From a virus, in IMG/VR virus record IMGVR_UViG_3300030060_002738, positions 34,041 through 98,040 of that record: a DNA stretch of 64,000 nt; one strand, 5' to 3'. This document shows positions 33,708-41,912 of the stretch, piece by piece (position 1 is the stretch's first letter; every line of letters begins with the position of its first letter). The notes below the pieces were generated by a model that was not told where the DNA came from, made no database searches, and was given only the letters and a program-made list of their open reading frames with translations. A program made the position numbers and the translations under genes.

Positions 33708-35144
33708 ATGAGTCTGACTATCAGCAACAAGAATGATAGTAGGCTTTCAAGAACTTTCAACCTTGATGACTCACAAGTAAATGCTGCGGAAATAGGAACA
33801 GACAGTGATGCAGGAGTATTGCTGAAGATTCTAGTCCTAAAGATGCTACAACCTAAGATGAAAGACCTCGGTAACTTCAAAATTAAGTCTGTCAAAAGAG
33901 ACTTCAGGGTTCTGACATCTTTAACGAAAGAGGACTTTGAGAATGCTGAAGACTTTGAGAAGTACGAAGAATACATGAAGAAACTAATAAAAAAAGCGTT
34001 GGGATTACCTGTCGCTTCTACTGTTGAGAAACTAGAGGACAACCTGAAAGGAAAGAAAGGTGCTGCTCTCTTTGAGATATTTGGAGAAAAGAAGAAGGAT
34101 AGCATCTTAGAGAACATTATTGACAAGAAGGTAACTTTTGAGCAACTTCTCCTACCTGCATACTTAGGACAATCATACGAAGGAATAGCAGGAAAGCCAT
34201 CTAAGATAATGGATGTTGCAGACAAGGGGGGAAGCCTGTATGACTATACCAAACTTAAGCCATACATCAAGGCAGACGATAAAGAAGGAAAGAAGGGTGC
34301 AGATATTTTCGTTCGTGTCTCATGGGATTTGAAGGCATTTCTAATGTCCTTGCTAAAAGAAGAAGGCTGGCTACAACAGGAATCTTTCGACCTCCCACAA
34401 ATGGAAGATGTAGGTGAGCATCTCAGAGTTATTCCAAATAAAAAGGAGGAAAGCGATACCATCAATGTGAAACTTGGCAATCGTATGCTTACAGGCAAAG
34501 ATGAGTTGAAACTAACCGTAAAGACTTCAATGCAACAAAGCAGAGAATTACAGGATAAATTCTCCGGCAGAATGCAAACAGTGTCAGAAGAGAAAATAGC
34601 GGGTTTTGAGATATATGGTGACGGTTCTACACCAATAGAACAACAAGACGCATCTCCTGAAGGCAGGAGAGCCATGATGAAGTATATCGAAGATATGTTG
34701 GATGTGGATGATAAAATGAAAGAGAGGATGAGTGAGACTCTAATCAAAGGGTCTAACTTCCTAAAGCCCAAGAGAACCAAGAACATTGCAACTAAGGGAA
34801 GAGGGGGCAGAGTGGGTGGCACAGATAGAGAACCCACGGTTTCAGAACTAAGTAGAAATTACCTAGACCTAGATATTGGGACTATGCATTTTGAGGTATC
34901 TCTCAAGTCAGACGTAGAGCAACTGGTGGAACAACAGACTGAAACCAACAAAGGAATAAAGGAAGGAAAAGACCCTACTTGGGATATCTTTGACTATACA
35001 GTTGAGTTGGAGAAAGAAGGAGAGTTACGGCTTGCAGAAGAAGGTGCGTTCGTTGTTGCTGATAGGGACAAGGTAGAGGGTATATCTGATATACTCAAGG
35101 GTATTAAGACCTTCATGGGCAAGACCCGAAAATTAAGGAGTTGA
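33708..35144 (+). CDS. Hypothetical structural-region protein (478 aa)
   Basis: Charged alpha/beta protein without recognised motifs. Segments include FNLDDSQVNAAEIGTDSD, DIFVRVSWDLKAFLMSLL and a Gly/Arg patch (KGRGGRVGGTDREP). It lies between head and connector genes, so it is probably a virion or assembly protein. Strings such as SWDLKAFLM and SDILKG resemble the tag only loosely and are treated as chance. Confidence 0.55.
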   Translation: MSLTISNKNDSRLSRTFNLDDSQVNAAEIGTDSDAGVLLKILVLKMLQPKMKDLGNFKIKSVKRDFRVLTSLTKEDFENAEDFEKYEEYMKKLIKKALGLPVASTVEKLEDNLKGKKGAALFEIFGEKKKDSILENIIDKKVTFEQLLLPAYLGQSYEGIAGKPSKIMDVADKGGSLYDYTKLKPYIKADDKEGKKGADIFVRVSWDLKAFLMSLLKEEGWLQQESFDLPQMEDVGEHLRVIPNKKEESDTINVKLGNRMLTGKDELKLTVKTSMQQSRELQDKFSGRMQTVSEEKIAGFEIYGDGSTPIEQQDASPEGRRAMMKYIEDMLDVDDKMKERMSETLIKGSNFLKPKRTKNIATKGRGGRVGGTDREPTVSELSRNYLDLDIGTMHFEVSLKSDVEQLVEQQTETNKGIKEGKDPTWDIFDYTVELEKEGELRLAEEGAFVVADRDKVEGISDILKGIKTFMGKTRKLRS

Positions 35145-35148
35145 ATAA

Positions 35149-36225
35149 ATGTCAAAACTATCCTCCCCAAGTGACTTTACAAACATCAATCCAAACTACT
35201 CGCAAGGGAGAGGGTTCTACACTACGCATAGTGATGTGTCACAGTTATTGCAGATAGCAGCATTCAGTTCATCTACCACTCCTTCAATCGCTGAAGTGGG
35301 TACTCTAATCAAAAGAGCAGAGGAAAGAGTAGATGATGTAGTTGGACACTCTTATCGACCAGTAATCTATCACCATGAGTTTCATGGGTTTGAGGCTTTC
35401 AAGATGGGTGCTTATCCAGTAAACAGGTTCAAGGATTACATTGGCTTTGTTCAACTAGAGAGACCTGATGTTCAGAAGATTGTGAGGCTAGAGGTATGGC
35501 AGGGAACTGAGTATGTTGACTTGGCATCTGCCTCTGCTAAGGTAAAAGTTCCATCGAGTCCCACAGGAGGCTCTTGGGTTATCGCTCTAGGTGTAGGAGC
35601 ATACACATTCAACATAACGAAGGGAACTGATTTCTTCGACAACTATGGCCCAAAGACAACTGCGAGTCAAATAGCAGATGCAATTAACGAGGTCTTCCCA
35701 CACAAGACTGCGAAGTTCACTGGTGAGACTTCTGCTAAGTCTGTTACTGCAAACGGTGCGCCTACTGTGAACATATCTGATTTCTTCTATGCCACAACGG
35801 ATAGTGAAGCAGGAGACACAGTTGTAATCTCCTCTCTCTTGATGGGAGAGGATGGTTCTGCTTGTACGATATCATCAACAGTTGGCACAGTGACTCAGTT
35901 CACAGATAACCAAGACCAAAGAAGGTTAGGAGATTACTGGACAATTGGCAAGGATGGTAAGATATTCTTCTTGAAGAACTACCCATTCCTACATTCACAT
36001 TCTGTTCGTGTCACATATGTCAGTGGGGAAAAGAGAGTACCCGCTACGATACATGATGCTGCTACAAAACTGGTTGCAGCCGAAGTCATAAGACATGATG
36101 ACAACTCCATACTCATTGCTGAAACAGGCTCTAACATAGACCTGAAGACCAAGCACGACATACTTCTTGAAGAGGCTAATAAAATACTGAATGGAAAGAA
36201 GGATGTCATACATTTCATTGACTAG
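35149..36225 (+). CDS. Head-tail connector (adaptor, gp6-like) with inserted beta domain (358 aa)
   Basis: The first 80 residues form the helical bundle start of connector proteins (IAEVGTLIKRAEERVDDVVG, then SYRPVIYHHEF). The C-terminus returns to helices (IHDAATKLVAAEVIRHDD; HDILLEEANKIL), as in HK97 gp6-type adaptors that bind under the portal. Between them is a Ser/Thr/Val-rich beta insert of about 150 residues. Position ahead of the tail-end genes supports the assignment. Confidence 0.65.
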   Translation: MSKLSSPSDFTNINPNYSQGRGFYTTHSDVSQLLQIAAFSSSTTPSIAEVGTLIKRAEERVDDVVGHSYRPVIYHHEFHGFEAFKMGAYPVNRFKDYIGFVQLERPDVQKIVRLEVWQGTEYVDLASASAKVKVPSSPTGGSWVIALGVGAYTFNITKGTDFFDNYGPKTTASQIADAINEVFPHKTAKFTGETSAKSVTANGAPTVNISDFFYATTDSEAGDTVVISSLLMGEDGSACTISSTVGTVTQFTDNQDQRRLGDYWTIGKDGKIFFLKNYPFLHSHSVRVTYVSGEKRVPATIHDAATKLVAAEVIRHDDNSILIAETGSNIDLKTKHDILLEEANKILNGKKDVIHFID

Positions 36226-36232
36226 TGATACT

Positions 36233-36427
36233 ATGAGTGCAAGAGCCAAGTTCATCGAGATTCTGAGAAAGGAACAGGAAAGGAATGAACTTCTAAAAGA
36301 AATGGAAGACATTGTTGGTTTTGATATTAGTTTCTCTGATGAAATGGTTATGCAAAATGCTAGAGATGCGTTTGCTAAAGCATATGACAAGGAATTGAAG
36401 GAGAAGATAAAAATATGGATGAAGTAA
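36233..36427 (+). CDS. Small helical protein with F-variant LRK motif (64 aa)
   Basis: ATG 36233 (MSARAKFIEILRKEQERN) is chosen over the longer frame from 36191, which overlaps the connector gene. KFIEILRK resembles the tag with Phe for Trp, outside the main tagged block, so it may be chance. The rest is two charged helices. Its last codons overlap the next gene start. Confidence 0.55.
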   Translation: MSARAKFIEILRKEQERNELLKEMEDIVGFDISFSDEMVMQNARDAFAKAYDKELKEKIKIWMK

Positions 36428-36945
36428 CTTTAATCATCAGGCTTCTACAAGATAACTGGTCTTCATCAGCGTCTGCTTTAGTCAGTGCTGGCACTATTAC
36501 AGCAAATCACAATGCCACTCCTAAGTTCATTGATATTCGCTCAATCGAACCACAAGAAGGAAGGAGAGTTGACATCGACTCTGAATCAGTGATTGTAGTG
36601 TTTGAAGATAGTTCCGCTACCAGTTATCCTACAATTGATTATTCTGCTAGAAACGAGGACTTTGCCTTCACTCTACATCTCCGTGTTTTACATCGAAGAG
36701 ATATGACTAGTAACACGTTTTCTAGGGACAGGTTAGAGTCACTATACAAGATAGTCAGATACATCTTTGAAAACAATGCTTTTAGGCCAACTGTCTATGC
36801 AACACCCGCCGATAACACTTCGGCGGCTTTGGGAGATGCAGATTTAGTACGAATAACGTCAAGAAATGAAGCCAATGATAGAGGGAAAAGACTATTGGGA
36901 TATAAGATTGGAGTCGAGATGAAGAGGTTTGCTAGAGCAACATGA
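36415..36945 (+). CDS. Probable tail completion/terminator protein (176 aa)
   Basis: Overlaps the previous gene by 13 bases. An initial helix (VTLIIRLLQDNWSSSASALV), central strands (ESVIVVFEDSSATSYPTID; FAFTLHLRVLHRRD) and a helix (RLESLYKIVRYIFENN) followed by a strand (KRLLGYKIGVEMKRFA) give the alpha/beta layout of tail terminator or neck proteins. It lies directly before the tail tube gene, the usual place. Assigned by context and topology. Confidence 0.6.
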   Translation: MDEVTLIIRLLQDNWSSSASALVSAGTITANHNATPKFIDIRSIEPQEGRRVDIDSESVIVVFEDSSATSYPTIDYSARNEDFAFTLHLRVLHRRDMTSNTFSRDRLESLYKIVRYIFENNAFRPTVYATPADNTSAALGDADLVRITSRNEANDRGKRLLGYKIGVEMKRFARAT

Positions 36946-36956
36946 GGGATTAGAAA

Positions 36957-38498
36957 ATGGCAAGTAATGAAGTATTCGTAGGCGCAAATGCACAAGTAGG
37001 AATGAGTCCTGAGTTGGACTTGTATTTTCAGGATGCTGTTCTCTCAAGCAGTACAACTCTAACACTATCAAGCGGTCAGCAAACCCTAGTTCATTTAGTC
37101 CCTGATTTGTATATCGGCTGCACCGTGAAGATTGGAGCATTGGCTTCAAACGATGCAACTTCATATCGAACTATCGTAGATAACACTACCACAACCATAG
37201 TCATAGATTCCGCACCAGTTGACTCCAACGGCAGTGCAGTAACTTCAGGAACTATGGATGCGACTATACTCTCGTTTGGCGCACCTCTCTATGCTTCTAG
37301 AGATGGCGGTACTAATCCTAGAATACACTCTGATAGTTGGCTAGGGCTAGTTAACACATTCACACCACCAAGCGTAGAGGTGGAGATGAAGCAACTCAAC
37401 CTTGCTGCCGCAGGTGGTAGGAACTTCGACTATCAGTACAAAGGAGCAGAGACAGTAAGCGGAGGCTCGTTAGATGTCTCTCTCAACAACGGCTCTTGGC
37501 TCTACTACGCACTAGGTAAACTATCCTACACCCTGTCAGGAACACATGCTACTCTAAGCACATCAAATGGAGAGAATGCAATTGCTGTCAATGCATCAGC
37601 AAACAGGATACTTAGGTCTTACGAACACAACAACTACCCTGAGATAGATGGTGGTGGTTCTGACTTGGCTATCAGTAACTTGCAGGTATACAATGGCTCA
37701 GACATGTTCAACTACACTTTCAGTGAAGCAGACGATGATGTTCTTCCATCCTTCGCTCTTGATGTAGTATACAGGAAAGCAGGACAGAGCAACTCGACTG
37801 CACTAGATTCCCTATCACCTAACGAGAACATGTACTCTAGAATCTTCACAGGATGTCAGATAAACACTCTCACTCTGAACTTTGAAGAAGGTCAGGAACT
37901 AAAGTGTTCAATGGATTTGGTTTCAAGAAGGGCTTTCGACCCTCCTGCTAACTATGTTCCCCTTGGTGGAAATGCATCCTTGACTTCTCTAAGCGATGCT
38001 GAGAATGGTAGGGGAATAGTCAATTACAGTTCCACGCTAACAGACAACTACCCCTTCCTATTCTCCGATGGAGACATCACATTGTTCGGTCAGTCCTTGG
38101 GTAAGGTGAAGGGCGGTTCTCTTGTAATTAACAACAACTTGCTACCACAGAGGTTCATTGGCAACTACAACAGACAGATTGCATCTGCTCATCTACCCGG
38201 TCAGAGAACGTATGAGTTGACTTTGACCATGTTGATAACAGACACGAAACTATGGGATGAGTTAAGGAATGACAACGAATCTAGCGGTGCTTTGAGATTG
38301 AAGTTCACAAAGGACTCAGGCGAGGAGATAGACATTCAACTTGCTGACTATCTAATTAATGCGGTTACTGTGCCTTTCCCTGAAGACAAAGGGCCAGTAG
38401 AGGTAGAGGCTTCCATAACAGCAAGAACGCTCACAACTGCTACCTACACAGGTAAGTGGGCAATCATGACTCTTGGCGGTAGTGCAACAGGTAATTAG
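36957..38498 (+). CDS. Major tail tube protein (513 aa)
   Basis: Forms the stacked rings of the non-contractile tail. NTLTLNFEEGQELKCSMDLV followed by SRRAFDPP is characteristic of large tail-tube proteins with an intact beta core, as is the late FGQSLGKVKGGSLVINNN strand pair and the C-terminal GPVEVEASITARTL. At 513 residues it is long for a tube protein, implying extra surface domains in the first 350 residues. No sheath gene follows, supporting a siphovirus-type tail. Confidence 0.75.
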   Translation: MASNEVFVGANAQVGMSPELDLYFQDAVLSSSTTLTLSSGQQTLVHLVPDLYIGCTVKIGALASNDATSYRTIVDNTTTTIVIDSAPVDSNGSAVTSGTMDATILSFGAPLYASRDGGTNPRIHSDSWLGLVNTFTPPSVEVEMKQLNLAAAGGRNFDYQYKGAETVSGGSLDVSLNNGSWLYYALGKLSYTLSGTHATLSTSNGENAIAVNASANRILRSYEHNNYPEIDGGGSDLAISNLQVYNGSDMFNYTFSEADDDVLPSFALDVVYRKAGQSNSTALDSLSPNENMYSRIFTGCQINTLTLNFEEGQELKCSMDLVSRRAFDPPANYVPLGGNASLTSLSDAENGRGIVNYSSTLTDNYPFLFSDGDITLFGQSLGKVKGGSLVINNNLLPQRFIGNYNRQIASAHLPGQRTYELTLTMLITDTKLWDELRNDNESSGALRLKFTKDSGEEIDIQLADYLINAVTVPFPEDKGPVEVEASITARTLTTATYTGKWAIMTLGGSATGN

Positions 38499-38586
38499 GA
38501 GGCGTGACCAAATTAGGTAACGCTATCCTTTTTTCGATTCCACCAACACGTTTGTTTGTTGGTATATTAGTTAGGTGGAAAGAAAA
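38499..38586 (+). promoter_or_regulatory. Intergenic segment with T-run and short hairpin
   Basis: A TTTTTT tract near 38529 follows the tube gene stop and could end transcription. CCAACA and TGTTGG then pair around a short loop (about 38543-38561). TTAGGTGGAAAG at the end supplies the ribosome site of the chaperone gene at 38587. Confidence 0.35.
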
Positions 38587-38955
38587 ATGACAGAAAGAAA
38601 AATTGTAAGTGATAAGACTAGGCTGTTCGCAAGAACGGCAACCGAATGCCATCAGATTAGGGTAGCCTCTGACTCTGATGAATACCTCCAAGTGTGGATT
38701 AAAGAACCAACTTGGTTACAGGTAGAACAGGCGTTATCGTCTGTGATGGATATGGATGCTCAGGGTCAGACTATGGGCATCAATCTAAACAAGATGTATA
38801 GATACATGGTTGAGAACTTCGTAGAGAAGACTGAGCCTCAACTATCTACTACTGACTTAATTAGACTCAATCCCTATATTGGTTCACAACTGAAAGACAT
38901 ACTCCCCAATCCGTTCGTGGATGTAATGGGAGATGATAAGGGAAACGAAAACTAA
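38587..38955 (+). CDS. Tail assembly chaperone, short (G-like) product
   Basis: ATG 38587 (MTERKIVSDKTRLFA) lies nine bases after AGGTGG; the GTG at 38575 is the ribosome site itself. The 122-residue product (VWIKEPTWLQVEQALSS; LIRLNPYIGSQLKDI) is in the place of lambda G between tube and tape measure. It binds the tape measure during tail assembly. A slippery GGGAAAC occurs at 38940-38946, seven bases before its stop, allowing a longer fusion. Confidence 0.75.
   Translation: MTERKIVSDKTRLFARTATECHQIRVASDSDEYLQVWIKEPTWLQVEQALSSVMDMDAQGQTMGINLNKMYRYMVENFVEKTEPQLSTTDLIRLNPYIGSQLKDILPNPFVDVMGDDKGNEN
38940..38946 (+). other. Predicted -1 ribosomal frameshift site GGGAAAC
   Basis: Read in frame as AAG-GGA-AAC, the heptamer fits X-XXY-YYZ exactly. 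After a -1 slip the frame (AAA-CGA-AAA) is open through the former stop and continues to 39155. Lambda uses GGGAAAG at the same gene position. The site and open frame are seen; slippage is inferred from the family. Confidence 0.75.
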
Positions 38956-39155
38956 TCCGTAGGGCTTTGAAAGGGGGAAAGGTTAGCAGTGAGGTTGGGA
39001 TGAAGATTATGCTTTACACCTACTGCACTACTTTCTCGATAAATCCTATGGAGGCTTATGATACACCAGTATCGGTAGTGAAGGAAATGTTGGAAATACA
39101 TGGAGAGATAAAGAAACTGGAATCGGAGGCAATTAAAGAAGGAAGTAAGAAGTGA
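38946..39155 (+). CDS. Tail assembly chaperone extension (T-like), expressed by -1 frameshift
   Basis: Frame -1 to the chaperone gene. After the slip it adds 69 residues (RKLIRRALKGGKVSSEVGMK onward, ending LESEAIKEGSKK), giving a fusion of about 189 residues. TTG 38967 is only the first start-like codon and has no role if the fusion model holds. The T-like part normally recruits tube protein onto the tape measure. The tape measure starts seven bases later. Confidence 0.7.
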   Translation, partial: RKLIRRALKGGKVSSEVGMKIMLYTYCTTFSINPMEAYDTPVSVVKEMLEIHGEIKKLESEAIKEGSKK

Positions 39156-39161
39156 TTTGTA

Positions 39162-41153
39162 ATGTCAACACAGGATGATATCAAAGAAATCCGTGAGGAA
39201 TTTGAGCGTGTTGACCTAGCCATTATCGATGGCGCAAAGAACATGAGAACACTTCAAGCATCATTAAGCAGAACAAATGCGATAATGGGTTCAAAGAATT
39301 GGGAGGTTTTCTCTCGATTCATATCAGGAACAGGACTTTGGAGAGTACAGAACAGAATCAAGGCTACTGTCATCCTTCTCAATGAGATGGCTAGTTCGAC
39401 AGAGCGAAGAAGACTAGAGGAAGTAAAGCAACTCAAGGTCTATGCAGAGATTGCAGAACAATCAGAAGAAATACAAAAAATACAGGCTAACTTAGAGAAA
39501 GCAGAATCGGGAACAGGTAAAGTCAGAGAAAAGGCTTTGAAAGATTTGAAGGGACAATCAAAGATTTTTGGTGGTTTATTATTCCAATATCAAGACCAAA
39601 ATAAAGCCCTAAAAGAAATGGGTAAATTGATGACAAAACAAGTTAAGGATATGGAAACACTTGAGAGAACCGCTACGAGAACCGCAAGAAGAAGACGGGA
39701 AGGACTCATTGCTAATTCATTGACTATCAAATTATTAACGGCAATTAAAAAGAAAGGGGATGGAATCTTCAAAACACAGAAAGATATTGCTACCACTAAA
39801 ATGACCGAAGGCATGGAAAAACTCAAGGGTCAATTTGATGAATATTTTGGCAATACAATGTCAAAAGACCTCAAAGACCAATTTGCTAATTTAGGAAAGG
39901 GTTTCACAGGAGAAGAGGAATTTGAAGCAGCAGACCCTACTAAAAGTAAAAGCAGGAATAGAATTGCTGGAAAGATGGTAGATAAAAAAACATTTGCTGA
40001 ATTCAAGAAACTGAGAGAAAAGGTCGAAAGTGAAAAGGATGCAAAAAAGGGAAGACGGTCACTTCTCAAGATGGCAAAGGTCGTTACAACACCTGTGACT
40101 AATATGGCTAAGTTTCTAGGAAGAATAGCGAAAGGAATTGCTCTTGTCGTTAAGAGTATGCTAATTGCCGCAGGATACCTGCTTCTTGTAATGTTAATTC
40201 TAACATTGTTGAAGAGTATTTTTGATGAAACGAAAGATGAGTTGATTCTTGGGTTTAACAAAATAAAGGAAGTATTCTCAATTGGAATGGCTATGGTTTC
40301 TTCGGGATTAGCAGATGCAAAGAGTGCTATACAAGCAATATTTACTGCATTCAAAGAAGGTGATTTAGTTGGTGTCGTTTTTGGGGTGGGTGAATTACTG
40401 TTAGCGGGGCTTAAAGTTCTAGGCGGTTTGTTGGTTGCCACACTAGGGGCAGTTTTCGCTGGCATTGGGACATATTTCCTTGAATTAGGTAGAACAGGAT
40501 ATGACGCTATATTCAAGGCAACTGGTAATGCTAAAGCGGCTTTCGTAGGGGGAGCATTGAAAATAATAAGTGTTGTTATGAGAGTAGTAGCAGCAGTGGC
40601 TTTCCTCGCTGTATTCTTTGGTGGGGGTTGGATTGCAGTGTTAGTTGGAGCAGTTGCTGTGGTATTGTATAAGATAGCAGAAACCATCTATGATAATCTA
40701 GATAAGATTTTCTTTTCCATTTCATTACTGAAAGTATTTGCTTCTTCAATAATAAACATATTAGAAGGAATACCTGAACAAATTGGTAATTTTATTGGTG
40801 ATAAGTTCAAGGAAGCAATGGATGTTGGCGGTAATGTCAAGGATAAAGTCGGAGGAGCATTTAGTAGTGCTAAGAACTTTATTGGATTAGCAGAAGGTGG
40901 AAGAGTCAGCCGAAGCGGTCTTGCTATTGTTGGAGAACGTGGGCCTGAACTGGTGCAACTACCAAGAGGAGCGCAAGTTCATTCTAACACTGCATCTAAG
41001 GCTATGTCTTCCTCAGTTACTAATCACATAACAGTACAAGTAACCGGAAGAGTCGGTGCTTCTGATACTGAGATAAAGGACATAGCAAACAAGGTAGCAA
41101 GAGAGATAAACTCAAGAATGAATAGGACAGCAACATCGGTGGTGAAATTCTAA
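39162..41153 (+). CDS. Tail tape measure protein (663 aa)
   Basis: Sets tail length and fills the tube. Residues 1-300 are helical and coiled coil (FERVDLAIIDGAKNMRTLQ). Residues about 325-500 contain several hydrophobic stretches (LIAAGYLLLVMLILTLLKS; VVAAVAFLAVFFGGGWIAVL) expected to insert in the host membrane. Near the end FIGLAEGGRVSRSGLAIVGE and GPELVQLPRGAQV is the signature of many tape measures. At 663 residues a tail near 100 nm is expected by the usual scaling. Confidence 0.85.
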   Translation: MSTQDDIKEIREEFERVDLAIIDGAKNMRTLQASLSRTNAIMGSKNWEVFSRFISGTGLWRVQNRIKATVILLNEMASSTERRRLEEVKQLKVYAEIAEQSEEIQKIQANLEKAESGTGKVREKALKDLKGQSKIFGGLLFQYQDQNKALKEMGKLMTKQVKDMETLERTATRTARRRREGLIANSLTIKLLTAIKKKGDGIFKTQKDIATTKMTEGMEKLKGQFDEYFGNTMSKDLKDQFANLGKGFTGEEEFEAADPTKSKSRNRIAGKMVDKKTFAEFKKLREKVESEKDAKKGRRSLLKMAKVVTTPVTNMAKFLGRIAKGIALVVKSMLIAAGYLLLVMLILTLLKSIFDETKDELILGFNKIKEVFSIGMAMVSSGLADAKSAIQAIFTAFKEGDLVGVVFGVGELLLAGLKVLGGLLVATLGAVFAGIGTYFLELGRTGYDAIFKATGNAKAAFVGGALKIISVVMRVVAAVAFLAVFFGGGWIAVLVGAVAVVLYKIAETIYDNLDKIFFSISLLKVFASSIINILEGIPEQIGNFIGDKFKEAMDVGGNVKDKVGGAFSSAKNFIGLAEGGRVSRSGLAIVGERGPELVQLPRGAQVHSNTASKAMSSSVTNHITVQVTGRVGASDTEIKDIANKVAREINSRMNRTATSVVKF

Positions 41154-41154
41154 A

Positions 41155-41904
41155 ATGGCAACAAGTGACAGTTACAGCAACTTCAGCGTTTTTCTAGAAC
41201 TGCAAAGAAGGAATGAGATAGGCGGAGACAGGGCAGTGAATAGAATACCACTGTTCGTGACGGAGATAGGAATCAACACAAGCAAGACAGTTCCCACTCT
41301 ACCAGTTCCCTTTGCTACTATGGCAACCGGAAAGTCAGAGACTCTTGCCTTTGACATGGGTATAGCGAACAAGGCGATAAGCCTCACAGGAACGCTCCTG
41401 AATCAAAGAATATCCAAAGACACAGGAGAAGGAAGTGATTCTGCTAAGGAGAGGATACTAACACCATTTGAGATGGCTCAATTGATACATTCCTATGTTG
41501 ATAGCAGTGCGGCACAGGATGACCAGTCAATGAACAGACTTATCATTCTGATGCCTAGCAGAATCGATACGAACTTTAACTATCACACAACAGATGACGA
41601 AACAAATGACATGTCAGACTTACCACTCATTCCATTCACCTATGAGAATAGAAGATACGATGAGAGATTTAAGAGAGCGGCAAACGATTTCATAGACTCG
41701 ACAACAGGAGTTTCTGATTTGATTGACATCTCTCCTCTCTCAGCATTCTCAGATGTTTCAGATGTTGATGAGATAACAGGAATGTCAGGATTCATACGCT
41801 CCTTCAACACCACCTTCGCAGGTGAGCAAGCAAACGCTGTACCATTCACCTTGGAGTTTGAGGTTGCTAAGGTTCTAGCAGAAAACCCAATCAACAACAT
41901 GTAG
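41155..41904 (+). CDS. Probable distal tail protein (249 aa)
   Basis: Starts two bases after the tape measure stop. Beta-rich N-terminal half (SVFLELQRRNEIGG; RIPLFVTEIGINTSKT; ISLTGTLLNQ) followed by a region with LIILMPSRIDTNF and a closing VPFTLEFEVAKVLAENP strand pair. A first gene after the tape measure with an N-terminal beta-sandwich suits a Dit-like baseplate ring protein. Assigned by position; no strong motif. Confidence 0.5.
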   Translation: MATSDSYSNFSVFLELQRRNEIGGDRAVNRIPLFVTEIGINTSKTVPTLPVPFATMATGKSETLAFDMGIANKAISLTGTLLNQRISKDTGEGSDSAKERILTPFEMAQLIHSYVDSSAAQDDQSMNRLIILMPSRIDTNFNYHTTDDETNDMSDLPLIPFTYENRRYDERFKRAANDFIDSTTGVSDLIDISPLSAFSDVSDVDEITGMSGFIRSFNTTFAGEQANAVPFTLEFEVAKVLAENPINNM

Positions 41905-41912
41905 GTGAATGA

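Noticed and set aside
33708-35144. Tag-like strings SWDLKAFLM and SDILKGIK in the 478-residue protein
   Set aside because: Internal, without the full M-x-W-x-x-[IVL]-L-K pattern and outside the tagged block; expected by chance in a charged helical protein.
36957-41153. Contractile tail (sheath gene)
   Set aside because: Only one large tube-type gene precedes the chaperone and tape measure and no sheath-like protein is present, so a siphovirus-type tail is favoured.
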